A DNA stretch of 64,000 bases from Chaenocephalus aceratus (Eukaryota; Chordata; Actinopteri; Perciformes; Channichthyidae), in assembly GCA_023974075.1 (NCBI GenBank), contig CM043790.1, positions 1,089,326 through 1,153,325 on the forward strand, given 5' to 3'. Under the pieces are notes generated by a model. The model was given only the letters and a program-made list of their open reading frames with translations. It was not told the DNA's origin and did no database searches. Position numbers and translations under genes: made by a program. Positions 49,115-60,999 of the stretch are shown here, one piece after another. The first letter of the stretch is position 1. Each line of letters opens with the position of its first letter.

Positions 49115-50108
49115 TAGGGGTGTAACGGTTCACAGAAGTCACGGTTCGGTTCGTACCTCGGTTTGGGGGTCACAGTTCGGTACGGTTCGGTACAACAAGA
49201 AAAAGCAAAAAAAAAAGTCCCAAATGCATAATTCCAGGTTTGTTGTTATTTATTTTTGAACAGTAGTGCAAGTTTCAGTCTCAAAATAAGGAACTCTGAC
49301 ATTTTGAATAATTAACTGTATTAAACCGTTAAAAACAAACCACAAACAGCACCACACACTCAGATGGCCATATTATCTATAATGGCTGATGTCAAACAAA
49401 AAGGTTTCATAAAGCTGTAAAACTAAAAAGGATGTCTTGAAAATATTACATCATAAATAATAAGAAAGTGTTTCAAGAGCGCAAAGTCATTGAAAAACAT
49501 ATGCCAAAAGCTTCCGTTATTTATTTTGGTCTCTCGGCTTTCATGTCTATTGGCTTCTTAAAAACAGCGGGGATCAGCTGTTGAACTGCTGTTGTCTTTT
49601 GCCGGGCTCCGGTGATTGGCAAATCTGGGTGATGCCTTCTGATATGATTTAGCATGTTTGGCGTGTGTTACCATTAGCATACCGCACCGCTATTGAACAA
49701 CGCCGACACACCGTCCTCGTCGGATCCACCACTCGCACACTTCATCGTTATTGTAGTCCACAGGGAACCCGACATTTTCCCACACAGCTGATTTAAAAGA
49801 AGCAGGTGGGTTCTAGCTCCTGTGTGTTATCTGAAATCGCCATACTAACTTTTCTTCTTCTTGTATTTAGTTCGTTTTGTTGTTGTTTCTTCTTGTTCTT
49901 CATTTGTTGTTTAAGGGCGGCTGGCAAACAGCTTTTAGGCGCAATACCGCCCCCTGGATTATATATAGTGTAGTGGATGCTGCCCTGAAGGACAGACTTT
50001 TTTCCCACTCGTAAAAAAAAGGCGTATTCGCCGTGTGACTGCATGTGCCGAACCGTGACGTCCGAACCGTGACGGTACGGGACGAATACGGATACCGTTA
50101 CACCCCTA
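49115..50108. mobile_element. hAT element (inner), 994 bp
   Basis: The ends TAGGGGTGTAACGGT and ACCGTTACACCCCTA are exact inverted repeats, with target duplication ATAATTAC at 49107-49114 and 50109-50116. Subterminal CGGTTCGGTAC motifs are shared with the hAT-Ac-like element at 33310-35421, so that family, or its intact kin, probably moved it. No transposase frame. Confidence 0.95.
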
Positions 50109-50334
50109 ATAATTACTGCTCAACCATACCTGTGTTTGTGTTATATTGATGTCTATGTGTTTTATTCTTTCATGTTATAAGTACTAAATTGCCACCACAT
50201 TTTGGAATAGTTGGTTTAAACAGATGTGTGTGTTAAAGATGCTTTAGGGGGAATGTGTGTGCGTTCTGTTAAAGAGTCCTCTGTCTGTGAAATTATATGA
50301 CTCCAAAGCATGACTGTGGGACTGCCTGAGGGTA

Positions 50335-50435
<101 letters not shown>

Positions 50436-51955
50436 TAAGGAGATGGAATCAACAAACTGCTGAGTCACTGTCTTGGGCTCGCCCAGAAGTGAAACTGGCA
50501 AATGGAGAACTGCCAACTCACTGGCTAGCTCGCCCAGAAGTGAACTCGCCAATAACAAACAGCTAGGGAGGAGGAATCGACACAACTCCTCCCCGCTTAT
50601 GTGTAAAAATTACTGTAACATTATTATGCTCTGTGCTGTTTTCTGACTTACTGTCGTGAGACGTATCTCACACGGTGGTATAATTCAGCCCGGAGCACTC
50701 TGTATTTGGTACTGTTGCAGAGTGTTCTGTATTGTGTGTTGTTATTTTCTACCAGTAAAACAGATTATTGTTTAAACTGCTATCCTGGTGCTTTGAGTTC
50801 CTTCTTTTGTAATTTGACTAGCTCATCATCATCAGTCATCAAGAGATGCGCGGAGCAGAGGTGAACCTTCCACCACCGCCATTGGGTGGTGCTCCAACAA
50901 GGACCCGCCCCAAAAAGACCTTTTGAAAATTCTAACTTGTTTTTAATGTAAAAGGTTCATAAAATAAAACAGTCATTGCAAGTGACTCTCAGTTTACTTA
51001 CTTTATGTCCAACTGCTAAATGTGTCATTCAGGCACATTTTTTGTTTTGCGGTCCATAACTCATTAAAATATCTAATGTTAGTAACTATTAAAGAAAAAA
51101 TGGGGACAATCCTGTTTGAATGTAGTTTGCCCATTGTAACTGCTGTGCAGACATACTGATAAAATAGGGCTTCTAACTAATTACTTTAAGTAAACTCACT
51201 AATTAATGAAACCAGTTCAATACGCATTATTCTTATTCTTATCATTCTTTATGAGTAAAAGAGTAAAAGACACAGAAAGAGAGAAGCACAATAACAAGTA
51301 TATTTGTTGCGAAACGCTACAATACTAATTGTGGGCTTATCGTGTTGATTCGGCCACAATAGAAAACAAAAAAAACTCTCGCTCTCTCCAGAGGGGAAGG
51401 TCAGACAAAAATGGCAAACGGGCTGTTGCCCGGGCAACAATAGCCCTTACCTGTGCACGTCCCTGCTCACAGTATATAAGGCAGCTACGCCTCCTGACTG
51501 TCATCCTACACCCTCTTCAGCGAGCGGCATAGGAAAGACAGGGCCCCTAGGTAGAGGGCTCCGCCTGTGCTTATAGCACTAGGGTTACAATACATAACCC
51601 ACCGTTCTATCTCACACAGGCTCCGCCCTCTACTGGACTCTATGGGTACAGTGGGTGGAGCCCCGATGGATAAACGACCTGCCGTCCCACAACATCGACC
51701 CACCACATTGCCCCTGACCGGCCTTTGGTTAACAGCCATCGCACCCCAACTTCCTATCACCCGGTTGTGACCGTGGAGAAGTCGGGGCCGCAGCTTACTT
51801 GTCAGGGTAGAGCCTAATTGGACTGACTAAGCCCAGAGCTCCACCCTGCAGGTGCCAGCGCAAGTGACTACACACTGCGCACCACGTTTACCAGGTCCCT
51901 AAGGAGCATGGGAACACGTAAGTGCATTATGTCCAAGGGGGTCGGATACAGCTTA

Positions 51956-52972
51956 TGCGGCTTTCACACCAGCGCTTTTCAGTTTCTAGCTCCGAGCGGG
52001 AGCTTTTCTGGTTCAGCTCCAGTTTCCCTTTTCAGCTCCCGCTCTGTGCACACCGCCCACTGGCGCCCCAGAGCTGCGTCATGACGTCACCGTTTACATC
52101 GCTGATTTGCTCCCCAACGGCAGCCATTACGGCGCTCACAACAACAACAACAACTGCGTCGGGTCGATGATCGTGTTGCTTTTAATCACACGAAGCCAGA
52201 ATAAATTAAATAACGACTTCTCCAACCTTATGCTTTGCTCCAGAGTGCCGTGGTTCATTGTTTATTAATGTGTTTCTGCAGCATTTACCGACCGCTGCAG
52301 AGCTGGCTGCTCTTCCACGGGAGTTTATTCTCCCGTTAGCTCCCGGTTAGCTCACACTGCAGCAGCCGCTCTAAAGTATTCACTGTCCGACTCACACAAG
52401 CAGCTGATGCATATCCCCAGTTCCCCTTAGCCTAAGTGAATGTGTGTCAGTCTGAATTGACGCTGTTTGGCATCACAAAGCTGTTATGAAAGTTTCTCTG
52501 GTATAAAACGGGTGATGTTGGCATAGCAACCGAAGCTAAACTGACTACTTGCATCCGATAGCTGCAATAATACAAAACAACACGTCTGCCTCTCTCCACA
52601 ATGATCGATAACAGTGAACGGATGGTCAAAGTAAGGCACAAATAAACAGAATCACACGAAGCCTGGTTAGTGCTGCCTGACTTTATAAAGTGTGTTTATA
52701 GGCACTACTGCTTGTAGGCAGGCATAACAGTCGACCCATGTTCAGGGAAGGTGGGTTTAGTTTCCTGCACGCCTCGACGTAAGAGAGACATAAGCCATGT
52801 CGCCTCTTAGCTCCAAAGCTCTTGCATCTGGACCGAAAAAATGTTGGAGCTGGAAATGAAGCGGATTCCGGAGCTAAGAGCCGGCGCCGCTGCGGTGTGA
52901 ACAGGAAAACCCGGCGCTTTTCAGGCTCTAGCTCCGAGCCGGAGCTGAAAAGGCGCTGGTGTGAAAGGGGCA
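51956..52972. mobile_element. PIF/Harbinger-like MITE, 1.0 kb
   Basis: TGCGGCTTTCACACCAGCGC at the left and its approximate complement GCGCTGGTGTGAAAGGGGCA at the right are terminal inverted repeats. TTA borders each side (51953-51955, 52973-52975), as for Harbinger elements. Subterminal copies of GCTCCGAGC and CTTTTCAG occur at both ends in inverted order. No transposase frame. Confidence 0.8.
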
Positions 52973-53367
52973 TTACTGACCCCCAGTATGGAGCCAGAAT
53001 TGGGTCAATATTCTAGCGCGCAAAACAAGCTACTCACGAGCGAAACATTTGCTTTTACACGCGCATAAAATGACCCTGGCGTGCAGATTAAACCCCCGCG
53101 GCATAACGAGCTATGCGCTCGCGAGCGAGAGACAGCCCTCTTCGTCAGCCTCACTCGCTCGCGGAGTCTGTCTGCGCACCCGTGAAAAGTTTCTGACACT
53201 TTGGGGCGGAGCCACTGGACTTTGATTGACAGCTGCCAAGAAGCCTGGAGTTGCCAGGTTTGATCATTGCCTGAACTACCAAGAGCCGAGGAGTGACAGC
53301 AGCAAGATTAGTTGGACGAGATTTATTGGTGAAGTTGTCCATAAAAAACTATTATATTTGTGTACAG

Positions 53368-53370
<3 letters not shown>

Positions 53371-53402
<32 letters not shown>
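53371..53402. repeat. (AT)n microsatellite
   Basis: About 16 AT units. A shorter AT run at 53689-53704 adjoins the TA target of the Tc1 fragment. Confidence 0.9.
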
Positions 53403-53405
<3 letters not shown>

Positions 53406-53704
53406 AATTCATTTGATATGGGCTGTATCTGTCGAAAACTGCTAGCTACTGTCTGCTGAAGAAAATTAATGTCCACAGTGTTAACATGTAGAAAACAACT
53501 TAACCTAGAGGCCGTTGTATGATTACCCTGTCAGTGTGCTGTTTAGTTTGCTATTTAGCTAGCAAACATTAGCTGGGTGATTCTCTGAATCGGTTGCCGA
53601 TTTTAAATGAAAGGAAACATAAAAAAAATGTTTAAAGCAATAAATTAATACACAAACATGGTGTTTTGCAATGTAAAACTAAATATATTATATATATATA
53701 TATA

Positions 53705-54709
53705 CAGTGGGGCAAAAAAGTATTTAGTCAGCCACCAATTGTGCAAGTTCTCCCACTTAAAAAGATGAGAGAGGCCTGTAATTTTCATCCTAGGTACACT
53801 TCAACTATGAGAGACAAAATGAGAAAATCCAGAAAATCACATTGTCTGATTTTTAAAGAATTTATTTTCAAATTATGGTGGAAAATAAGTATTTGGTCAA
53901 TAACAAAAGTTCATCTCAATACTTTGTTATCTACCCTTTGTTGGCAATGACAGAGGTCAAACGTTTTCTGTAAGTCTTCACAAGGTTTTCACACATTGTT
54001 ATTTTGGTATTTTGGCCCATTCCTCCATGCAGATCTCCTCTAGAGCAGTGATGTTTTGGGGCTATCGCTGGGCAACACGGACTTTCAACTCCCTCCAAAG
54101 ATGTTCTATGGGGTTGAGATCTGGAGACTGGCTAGGCCACTCCAGGACCTTGAAATGCTTCCTACGAAGCCACTCCTTCGTTGCCCGGGCGGTGTGTTTG
54201 GGATCATTGTCATGCTGAAAGACCCAGCCACGTTTCATCTTCAATGCCCTTGCTGATGGAAGGAGGTTGTCACTCAAAATCTCACGATACATGGCCCCAT
54301 TCATTATTTCCTTTACACGGATCAGTCGTCCTGGTCCCTTTGCAGAAAAACAGCACCAAAGCATGATGTTTCCACCCCCATGTTTCACAGTAGGTATGGT
54401 GTTCTTTGGATGCAACTCAGCATTCTTTCTCCTCCAAACACGTCTAGTTGAGTTTTTACCAACAAGTTCTATTTTGGTTTCATCTGACCATATGACATTC
54501 TCCCAATCCTCTTCTGGATCATCTAAATGCTCTCTAGCAAACTTCAGACGGGCCTGGACATGTACTGGCTTAAGCAGGGGGACACGTCTGGCACTGCAGG
54601 ATTTGAGTCCCTGGCGGTGGAGTGTGTTACTGATGGTAGCCTTTGTTACTTTGGTCCCAGCTCTCTGCAGGTTATTGACTACAGATGTAGCACTCCAGAT
54701 CAGACTCAA
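53705..54709 (-). mobile_element. Tc1-like element, 3' half
   Basis: The terminal repeat CAGTGGGGCAAAAAAGTAT starts at 53705 next to TA (53703-53704). The C-terminal half of a transposase follows on the minus strand. At about 54709 the similarity ends within the coding region, so the other half and the second terminus are missing here. Confidence 0.9.
54062..54709 (-). pseudogene. Tc1-like transposase, C-terminal half
   Basis: The frame runs from a break point (there is no natural start) through [20 protein letters not shown], then the catalytic blocks [20 protein letters not shown] and [11 protein letters not shown], which fit a DD34E enzyme. A TAG follows at 54059-54061 where related proteins have Gln; homologous sequence continues for about 30 further codons (LEEICMEEWAKIP). 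The N-terminal DNA-binding half is absent. The missing part resembles the fragment at 60629-60999, on the same strand. Confidence 0.9.
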
Positions 54710-54962
54710 ATGGGTGTGTCCCAGTCAAAAGCCCAGCGGATGCCAGTGGCTGGGGGTGTTGCCAAATTGCTAGAGGGCGTTGCCCAATTTCCCCATTTTT
54801 TCAATTACAGGATTTAACCATGAGATGGCGCTTCATTCACAAAATACACAATGGGTGTTGTAGAAACATCAATATTTTAGATCAAATAAAGTATATAGTT
54901 TGCTTTATGCAGTATATTTCCTGTAATATTGTACAGTAGATTGAAGTAAATCAACTTATACA

Positions 54963-55035
54963 TTAAGATAAGATAAGATGGACCTTTATTAATCCCGTGG
55001 GGAAATTCAGTAGTTCAAACAGCAACAGGGTGAGA
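54963..55035 (-). repeat. Antisense LINE-type 3' tail
   Basis: AAGATAAGATAAGATGG followed by CTTTATTAATCCCGTGGGG is the complement of a fish non-LTR 3' end with a TATCT-type tail. It is only a short fragment. Confidence 0.6.
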
Positions 55036-55417
55036 GTGAAAAACAGGACAGCACAGATTCACACAGATTAATAAAATCAAAAATAAGATGAGCGATAAAA
55101 AATAATAATAATAATAATGAGAAACTATGAAATAAGAAATGAATAAAACTAAAATGTAATTATCATATCATATATTATAATGTATTGTATTATTAAGTAA
55201 TATCATACATTAACCCCATTATAGCAGATGCCACATTGAATGGATGAACACATGTATGCATCAATAATTACAACAGAGTATTTCTAAATACAAGTTGTAA
55301 AAATACTTATATGTATTTCATATTAACCCTTTGGAGTCGACCGTCACGCCGGCGTGATCAGATCACATGACCTGTTCAAGCCGGTGCCGCATAAAAACAA
55401 CAGTCCGGACAACATTG

Positions 55418-55870
55418 CCGTGTGTTTCTGTCGAAAGTACTGGCTTGAAACTACTGTATATCCCAGTCTTTGATTCATGCAAAAAGACCCAGTAAACACG
55501 GAGATACGGTGATATAAAGTTAATACATTTCAAAAGTATGAAATATGGAAGCACATATTTGAATATCTTCGCCATATTAGATCATTTTACGAAACGGAAA
55601 ATACTGGAAACTGTAGATCCTGCTCAACAGGATGTATATGTGTATTTATGTCGAAAGTACTGGCTCGAAACTATATGCCAGTCTTTGTTTCATGCAAAAA
55701 TACCCAATAAACACGGACATACGATGATATAAAGTTAATACAGATATATTTCAGAAGTATTTCAGAAGTATGAATAATGGAAGCACATATTTTAATATTT
55801 TCGCCGTATTTTATCATTTTACGAAACGGAAAATACTGGAAACTGTAGATTCTGCTCAACAGGATGTATT
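55418..55870. repeat. ~220 bp tandem duplication
   Basis: Both copies carry GTCGAAAGTACTGGCT, CCAGTCTTTG, GATATAAAGTTAATACA, ACGAAACGGAAAATACTGGA and GCTCAACAGGATGTAT in the same order. Confidence 0.85.
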
Positions 55871-55904
55871 TACCAGGAAGGGGTGAGGTAATCAGGTAAA
55901 CGGA

Positions 55905-56055
55905 GTGATACGAAACGAGACGAAAAGAGACGAAGAGGGACGGCGGGAACCGAAGAGAGACGGCGGGAAATGGAGAGAGACGAATATATACGAAGACAGG
56001 CTGCGGGAGACGAAGAGAGGCTGCGGGAGACGAAGAGAGGCTGCGGGAGACTGCG
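55905..56055. repeat. Purine-rich short tandem repeat
   Basis: Repeats of GAGACGAAGAGAGGCTGCGG and GAGACGGCGGGAA-type units. One strand is almost all purine. Confidence 0.7.
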
Positions 56056-56126
56056 ATTGAAGTAAAGTGACAAACATTGAAAATGTAGATATAGTTAGAT
56101 ATATTTAGAGTTTTGAAGACTCAACT

Positions 56127-56219
56127 ATGATGAAGAGAACTCTGAACGTGAGTCAAGCTTTAAGCTTGTTTTTTGACATGGAGGAGGAGGAATCTGTGAT
56201 GTTGCCCTCTGTGTCGTAG
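56127..56219 (+). pseudogene. 30-residue frame, possible piggyBac transposase start
   Basis: ATG ATG at 56127 opens a 30-codon frame with NVSQALSLFFDMEEEESV and a TAG at 56217-56219. The helix plus acidic run resembles the beginning of some piggyBac-derived proteins, and it lies at the proper distance from the 5' terminus. It is too short for certainty. Confidence 0.25.
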
Positions 56220-56886
56220 TTGACAGAAAAAACAGATTGTTGTACATAATGTGTATATATATATATATATATTTGTATTATATTTATAATAACACTTTTG
56301 CCTTATCAGAATGAAATCCCATGCTACCTCAATCAAACTTTCACATTATCATAGTCACATCCCATGTATATATTTCCAGCTTTTAAATGGTTTCGTTGTG
56401 TATGTTTGTGTTGTGAAAAATAAAATCATTTTCAAAATCTGTTTTTACGTTTTTGTTGTGATTTTGGGTCCAAAATGTTCATATAGTAGAAGATCACCTA
56501 CATCCAAACGAAATAAATATAATTAATTATGATGAATACGTTAAGTCTTGTTCATTGTTTTTCACTTTTATTAAATGTTTGATATTTTCGGTGGAAATGG
56601 TGGACTATCGGACATTCAAAATGCAGCATATTTTCACTCTTACACACATATATTCTCATTTTGCTCTAATGCGAAATCTACTAAATCAAAGTATGTCATG
56701 TATATTTAGTTTTTCTCCCTCTCTCTCTGTGTGCGGGGGATCACAGGAGGGGGGAGAGCTGTGGAATGTGACTCCACACATTCCGATGGCCAATTAGTTT
56801 TAAACAAAGGGTCCCCAACATACATAGGACACATGGGGGGGTTGGGGCTGGAGAACGGTATGAACCCACCAGGGCTGTTTCCTCAG

Positions 56887-57206
56887 AACGAGAGGAAAGT
56901 TTTTACCAGGAAAGCTTTTTTAAGGGACAGCATCGCCCTGAGATCTATGCTGCTAATATGTTCATGGCCATAACGCCATTTGTAACATATAGGAGAATGG
57001 TGAAAATAACCAACTGGACTGGGACCAATGGGAAAATGCCTCTTCCCCTCAATGTGAAGCAACAGATTGAGTCTTATGTTTCCAATCGGTTCCCAAATCT
57101 GAACATTGACCAGTGGCATAAGATCAGGAGCCGGGTAAACGAGAGACTGAGGAGCCCCAGAAAAACAGATCCCGAAATCGCTCGTCCTGGTTTCCGCAGC
57201 AGATAG
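56887..57206 (+). CDS. BEN-like domain exon (left-arm copy)
   Basis: A TTTCCTCAG acceptor at 56886 opens a frame through QHRPEIYAANMFMAITPFV and MPLPLNVKQQIESYVSNRFP, then NIDQWHKIRSRVNERLRSPRK, closing at TAG 57204-57206. The spacing of hydrophobic residues, FP, Trp and the N-[DE]-x-[LC]-R end recalls the BEN domain, a DNA- or protein-binding fold of about 90 residues. I give this as a resemblance, not a firm assignment. An AATAAAAT signal follows at about 57247. No upstream exon was identified. The homologous stretch in the right arm is interrupted. Confidence 0.4.
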
Positions 57207-59094
57207 GCCTACAGCATGTGTCTGTTACTGTATGTCAGTTATTTTAAATAAAATGGTGAAAACTGAACTTGAAAATTGTTTCCTCCTCTTTTTATTTTCT
57301 TTATTATTTTCGGGATGGGGAGACGTGTGTGATTAAAAATTCATTCACAGAAATGTAAAGTGATCTAACTAAGTTCTATTCATATTCTTGACGGGAAGAG
57401 CCGTGTAAATGGGTGGCCATATGCATTTGAAAAGCAATATAAATCACACAGTTATTATGCAATAGGCTATAAAAGCACCACCGATTACCTTTCTCCAATT
57501 CAAACTCTTGACGGGAAAAAAGGAAGGTGTAAATGGTTGGGCTATACTGTACTGTATACATACAAAGGCCATTCAATATATAGTATTCGTTTATTAGAGT
57601 CGGCTTGACTCGGTTTGCATTCATAAAGAATGCACAAATGTGTTTAATCGTTAATGTCATAGTATTCGTTTATTAGTCCCCGAGGGGAAATGGGTAGCAA
57701 CACATCACAGAGGCATTTAAAAAGTGAAGAACATTCAAGTTAAACAATACTAAGTAAACAATTAACACAGTAAATTATGTGGATTAAATCACATTTATTT
57801 CGTTAAAAATAAACGAAATGACTCGGTTTGCATTCATAAAGAATGCACACACGTGTTTAATCGTTCATGTCAGATATGTAGGCCTACTAAGTAAATAGCC
57901 TACATTAGTTCCTGCTCAAGATTAGATTAAACTTTATTGTTATTGCACAGATTACAGGTACTGAGACAACGAAATGCAGTTTAGCTTCTAACCAGGTGCA
58001 ACAAGCAGTAAAGTGAAAAGTAATGTTCACAATCTACAGAATAAAATATATAATGAATTGAATGATGAATAAACAGTGAGGGGTATGAATACACTAGATA
58101 TCAGCCTGTGAGCAGTATGAACAGTGTGTTAATCGTTAATGTCAGATATGTACTAAGTAAATAGCCTACATTAATTTCATGATGGATTAAACCACATTTA
58201 TTTTCGTTAAAAATAAACAAAATGATTAAATGTAGGGTGAATTGCCCTAATGTGGAACATTTTTGCATTTCAGACTTCGGGAATATATTGCGACATGAAG
58301 CCGATACAATAAATCAAAATCCAGTAACATTCTGAAATCCCCAGGATGTGTCCTAATCAAACCAAAAGAGAACATGCAGATATTAAACTCATAAAAGAAA
58401 TGGTAGACATATTAGTACTCTTAGTGCCAAGTTGTCTCAGACAATCTGTTTTCCTAATGTGGGACAGTTCTGTGCAAAATGTGGGACACTGAAAAGTCTA
58501 TATTAAAAAGCCTCAGTCACCTTCATTCATGTAATAAAGAAATCTCAGGCCAGTAACACTCAAAGCTACAGTACATGTGCAATACCATGCTATGTTACTA
58601 TTTATAATGTTATTGTTGTTACAACAGAAGTTGTTTTTATTTAAATTGAAGTTAAATGCATCAATCTGGTGCACTGAGGGCAACATTTGTAGATTTGTGG
58701 ATACGGCTCTCAACACTCATATGAAACAGAACTGTTCTTACAATGTGTGTTGGAAGGTATTAAATTACTATGCATATGTTATTGTGTAAACACACAGCTG
58801 ATCACCTGAGAGCTGCCGTTTCATTCAGAGCGTTTAAAAAAAACGACGGTCTGATTTCAACAACTCAATGTGTGATTATTATAGCAGTAATATTAGACAC
58901 TAATAATACAGTAAACTATTAGCACTGTACATATTATTGTTTGCCCGTGGGATTAGGATGATCGGTAGAGAGCTGCTGCATTTTCCTCCGTCGGATGTGA
59001 TATAAAAACAAAGCGATTATTGTCGTTGTTGTAAACTCACGTGGATTAAATTGAGTGCATTCATTTCAACTCGCGAACATATGATACATTAAAT

Positions 59095-60165
59095 CAGGGG
59101 TGGGGAACCTTTTTCCTCTCAAGGGCCATTTCAATTTTTTCAACATCCTCCGAGGGCCGTACAAATTATTGACGTCTGCTTAAAAATACTAAAATCAAAG
59201 CCCATTCATTTGGCCTTTCTTTCATGCTGTGCAAAGAAAAAGCAACCTCTTAATCCAGATATTTTACCATGATTCGCGCATGCATGCACGTGCACGGTTG
59301 TGGCATGGCCACCAAACAGAAAGATATGGACACAAGATGTGTGAATTTAGTTTCCTATCCATGTGAACATGATTTAAGTGGGGGGGGGGACCTAACCCCC
59401 TCTAGGGGGGTCTGGGCTCGGGGGATGTTCCCCCGGGAAGATTTTTTTTTAAATGTTGAAGTTTGGTGCACTTTGAGAGCAACATTAGGAAATCTATGGA
59501 AACCTCTCTCAGCACCCAGATGAAACAGAACTGGAAGCAGATTTTCTTTTTCTTTATGGATATTTTACAAATCACTCCCCTTTCAAACTGTATTCTTGTT
59601 TATTAATAACTTTTTTTTACTGTCATATAGTATTTTATACCCGTTTACTGTATTCTCTTATTTTTTTATAACTATAATGATCATATAAAGATGTGCCTTT
59701 ACCTCACTGGTAGTAGAAAAAGCTTCTTATATTCGTTAGCATAGCTAGCTAACCAGATGCTAATAACAACAAAGTTATCGACTGTATGATCAGTATGACA
59801 GATGAACAGATCGCCACTGGGCTTTCAACTAAAGACACAGACACGCAAAAACTGCGGCATGTGTACGGCTCCTTATGGGTACTGACATTTGTGAAGTCCC
59901 GGCCCGGAGCGGCGTTCTGGTGCTCTGCTCTCCGGCAGCTCTAAACCCCTGTCGGAGGAGACATATACCACGTGATGACACGTTAGGCTCGTGTTGTGTT
60001 CAAGGACCCTGACCTTGCCCAGGAAAAACAGGTACTCGCTTGTTACATATTTTGCGGTCTAGATTTCTTAATTTTTTTTCTTTTTTGCGTGTGTTACCTC
60101 GAGGGCCGTATCAAATTGTCTCGCGGGCCGTATACGGCCCGGGGGCCGGAGGTTCCCCACCCCTG
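59095..60165. mobile_element. Complete non-autonomous hAT element, 1071 bp
   Basis: The ends CAGGGGTGGGGAACC and GGTTCCCCACCCCTG are exact inverted repeats, flanked by CATTAAAT (59087-59094 and 60166-60173). The right arm of the large inverted repeat holds the unfilled site once, as ATTTAATG at 61449-61456. The copy at 9735-10784 is a truncated sibling. No transposase frame. Confidence 0.95.
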
Positions 60166-60628
60166 CATTAAATGATCGCGAGGATCACGATCGAACATCG
60201 TTTGTTTGACCCTGGATGCATTTCCTGATCTAAAGACATAGCGATGGTTTTGTACTTACGCCAACGTGAATTAAACATTATTTTGTTAAATAAAAACATG
60301 GTGATGTTTAGTAAATGATTACATGTCTCTTACTTAAGCACAGAATATGATCCTATCCGTGACATATATGGATCTTAACAAATATCCGCTATATCAGATC
60401 CCTGTAGATCAGCTGTTTATTTCACATGAGTTCCAGTGTGGCAGCTTTTCACGGCTCCCCCTGGTGGATCCATGATCCATTGCTGCTGGTTTCATTATAA
60501 TTAAATGTATTTATCAAGGGGGCGTTTCAAGTCCTGCGGGGGGGTTTTCCTTTTCAGCAGGGGCCCACCCCGTGCAGATCACGGACCCGCCCGGGTAGGC
60601 GTCTGAAACGAAGCGCTACATCTGTAGG

Positions 60629-60999
60629 TCCCCCCGTGTGGTTCTGGGATTTTTGCTCACCGTTCTTGTGATAATTTTGACCCCACGGGGTGAGATCTTG
60701 CGTGGAGCCCCATATCGAGGGAGATTATCAGTGGTCTTGTATGTCTTCCATTTTCTAATAATTGCTCCCACAGTTGATTTATTCACATCAAGCTGCTTAC
60801 CTATTGCAGATGCAGTCTTCCCAGGTCTACAATTTTGTTTCTGGTGTCCTTTGACAGCTCTTTGGTCTTGGCCATTGTGGAGTTTGTAGGTGACCAAAAT
60901 ACTTATTTTACAGAGGAATTTACCAATGATTTCATTAAAAATCCTAAAATGTGATTTCCGGATTCTTTCCCCCATTCTGTCTTTCATAGTTGAAGTGTA
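60629..60999 (-). pseudogene. Tc1-like transposase, N-terminal half
   Basis: On the minus strand, ATG at 60875 opens [20 protein letters not shown] frameshift near 60825 leads on to [20 protein letters not shown] and [20 protein letters not shown], the paired helix-turn-helix and GRPR-like linker region of Tc1 enzymes; here GRPR is replaced by GAPRK. It ends at about [11 protein letters not shown], just where the other half at 54709 begins. Inner terminal-repeat sequence of the same family (GTTGAAGTGTAC) lies at 60988-60999. The fragment is bounded on both sides by CCTACAGATG-type sequence of the inverted-repeat arms. Confidence 0.85.

Larger units (their letters stand above)
55327..56219 (+). 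mobile_element. piggyBac-like 5' end
   Basis: TTAA (55323-55326) is followed by CCCTTTGGAGTC, a piggyBac-type terminus, then by the palindrome TCACGCCGGCGTGA at 55343-55356. A ~220 bp segment is tandemly duplicated inside (about 55418-55634 and 55635-55870). A short frame at 56127-56219 looks like a transposase start. No right terminus is seen, so this is a 5' fragment. Confidence 0.5.

Noticed and set aside
54267..54773. Plus-strand 168-codon frame over the Tc1 fragment
   Set aside because: It is the opposite strand of the transposase, which has clear DD34E motifs.
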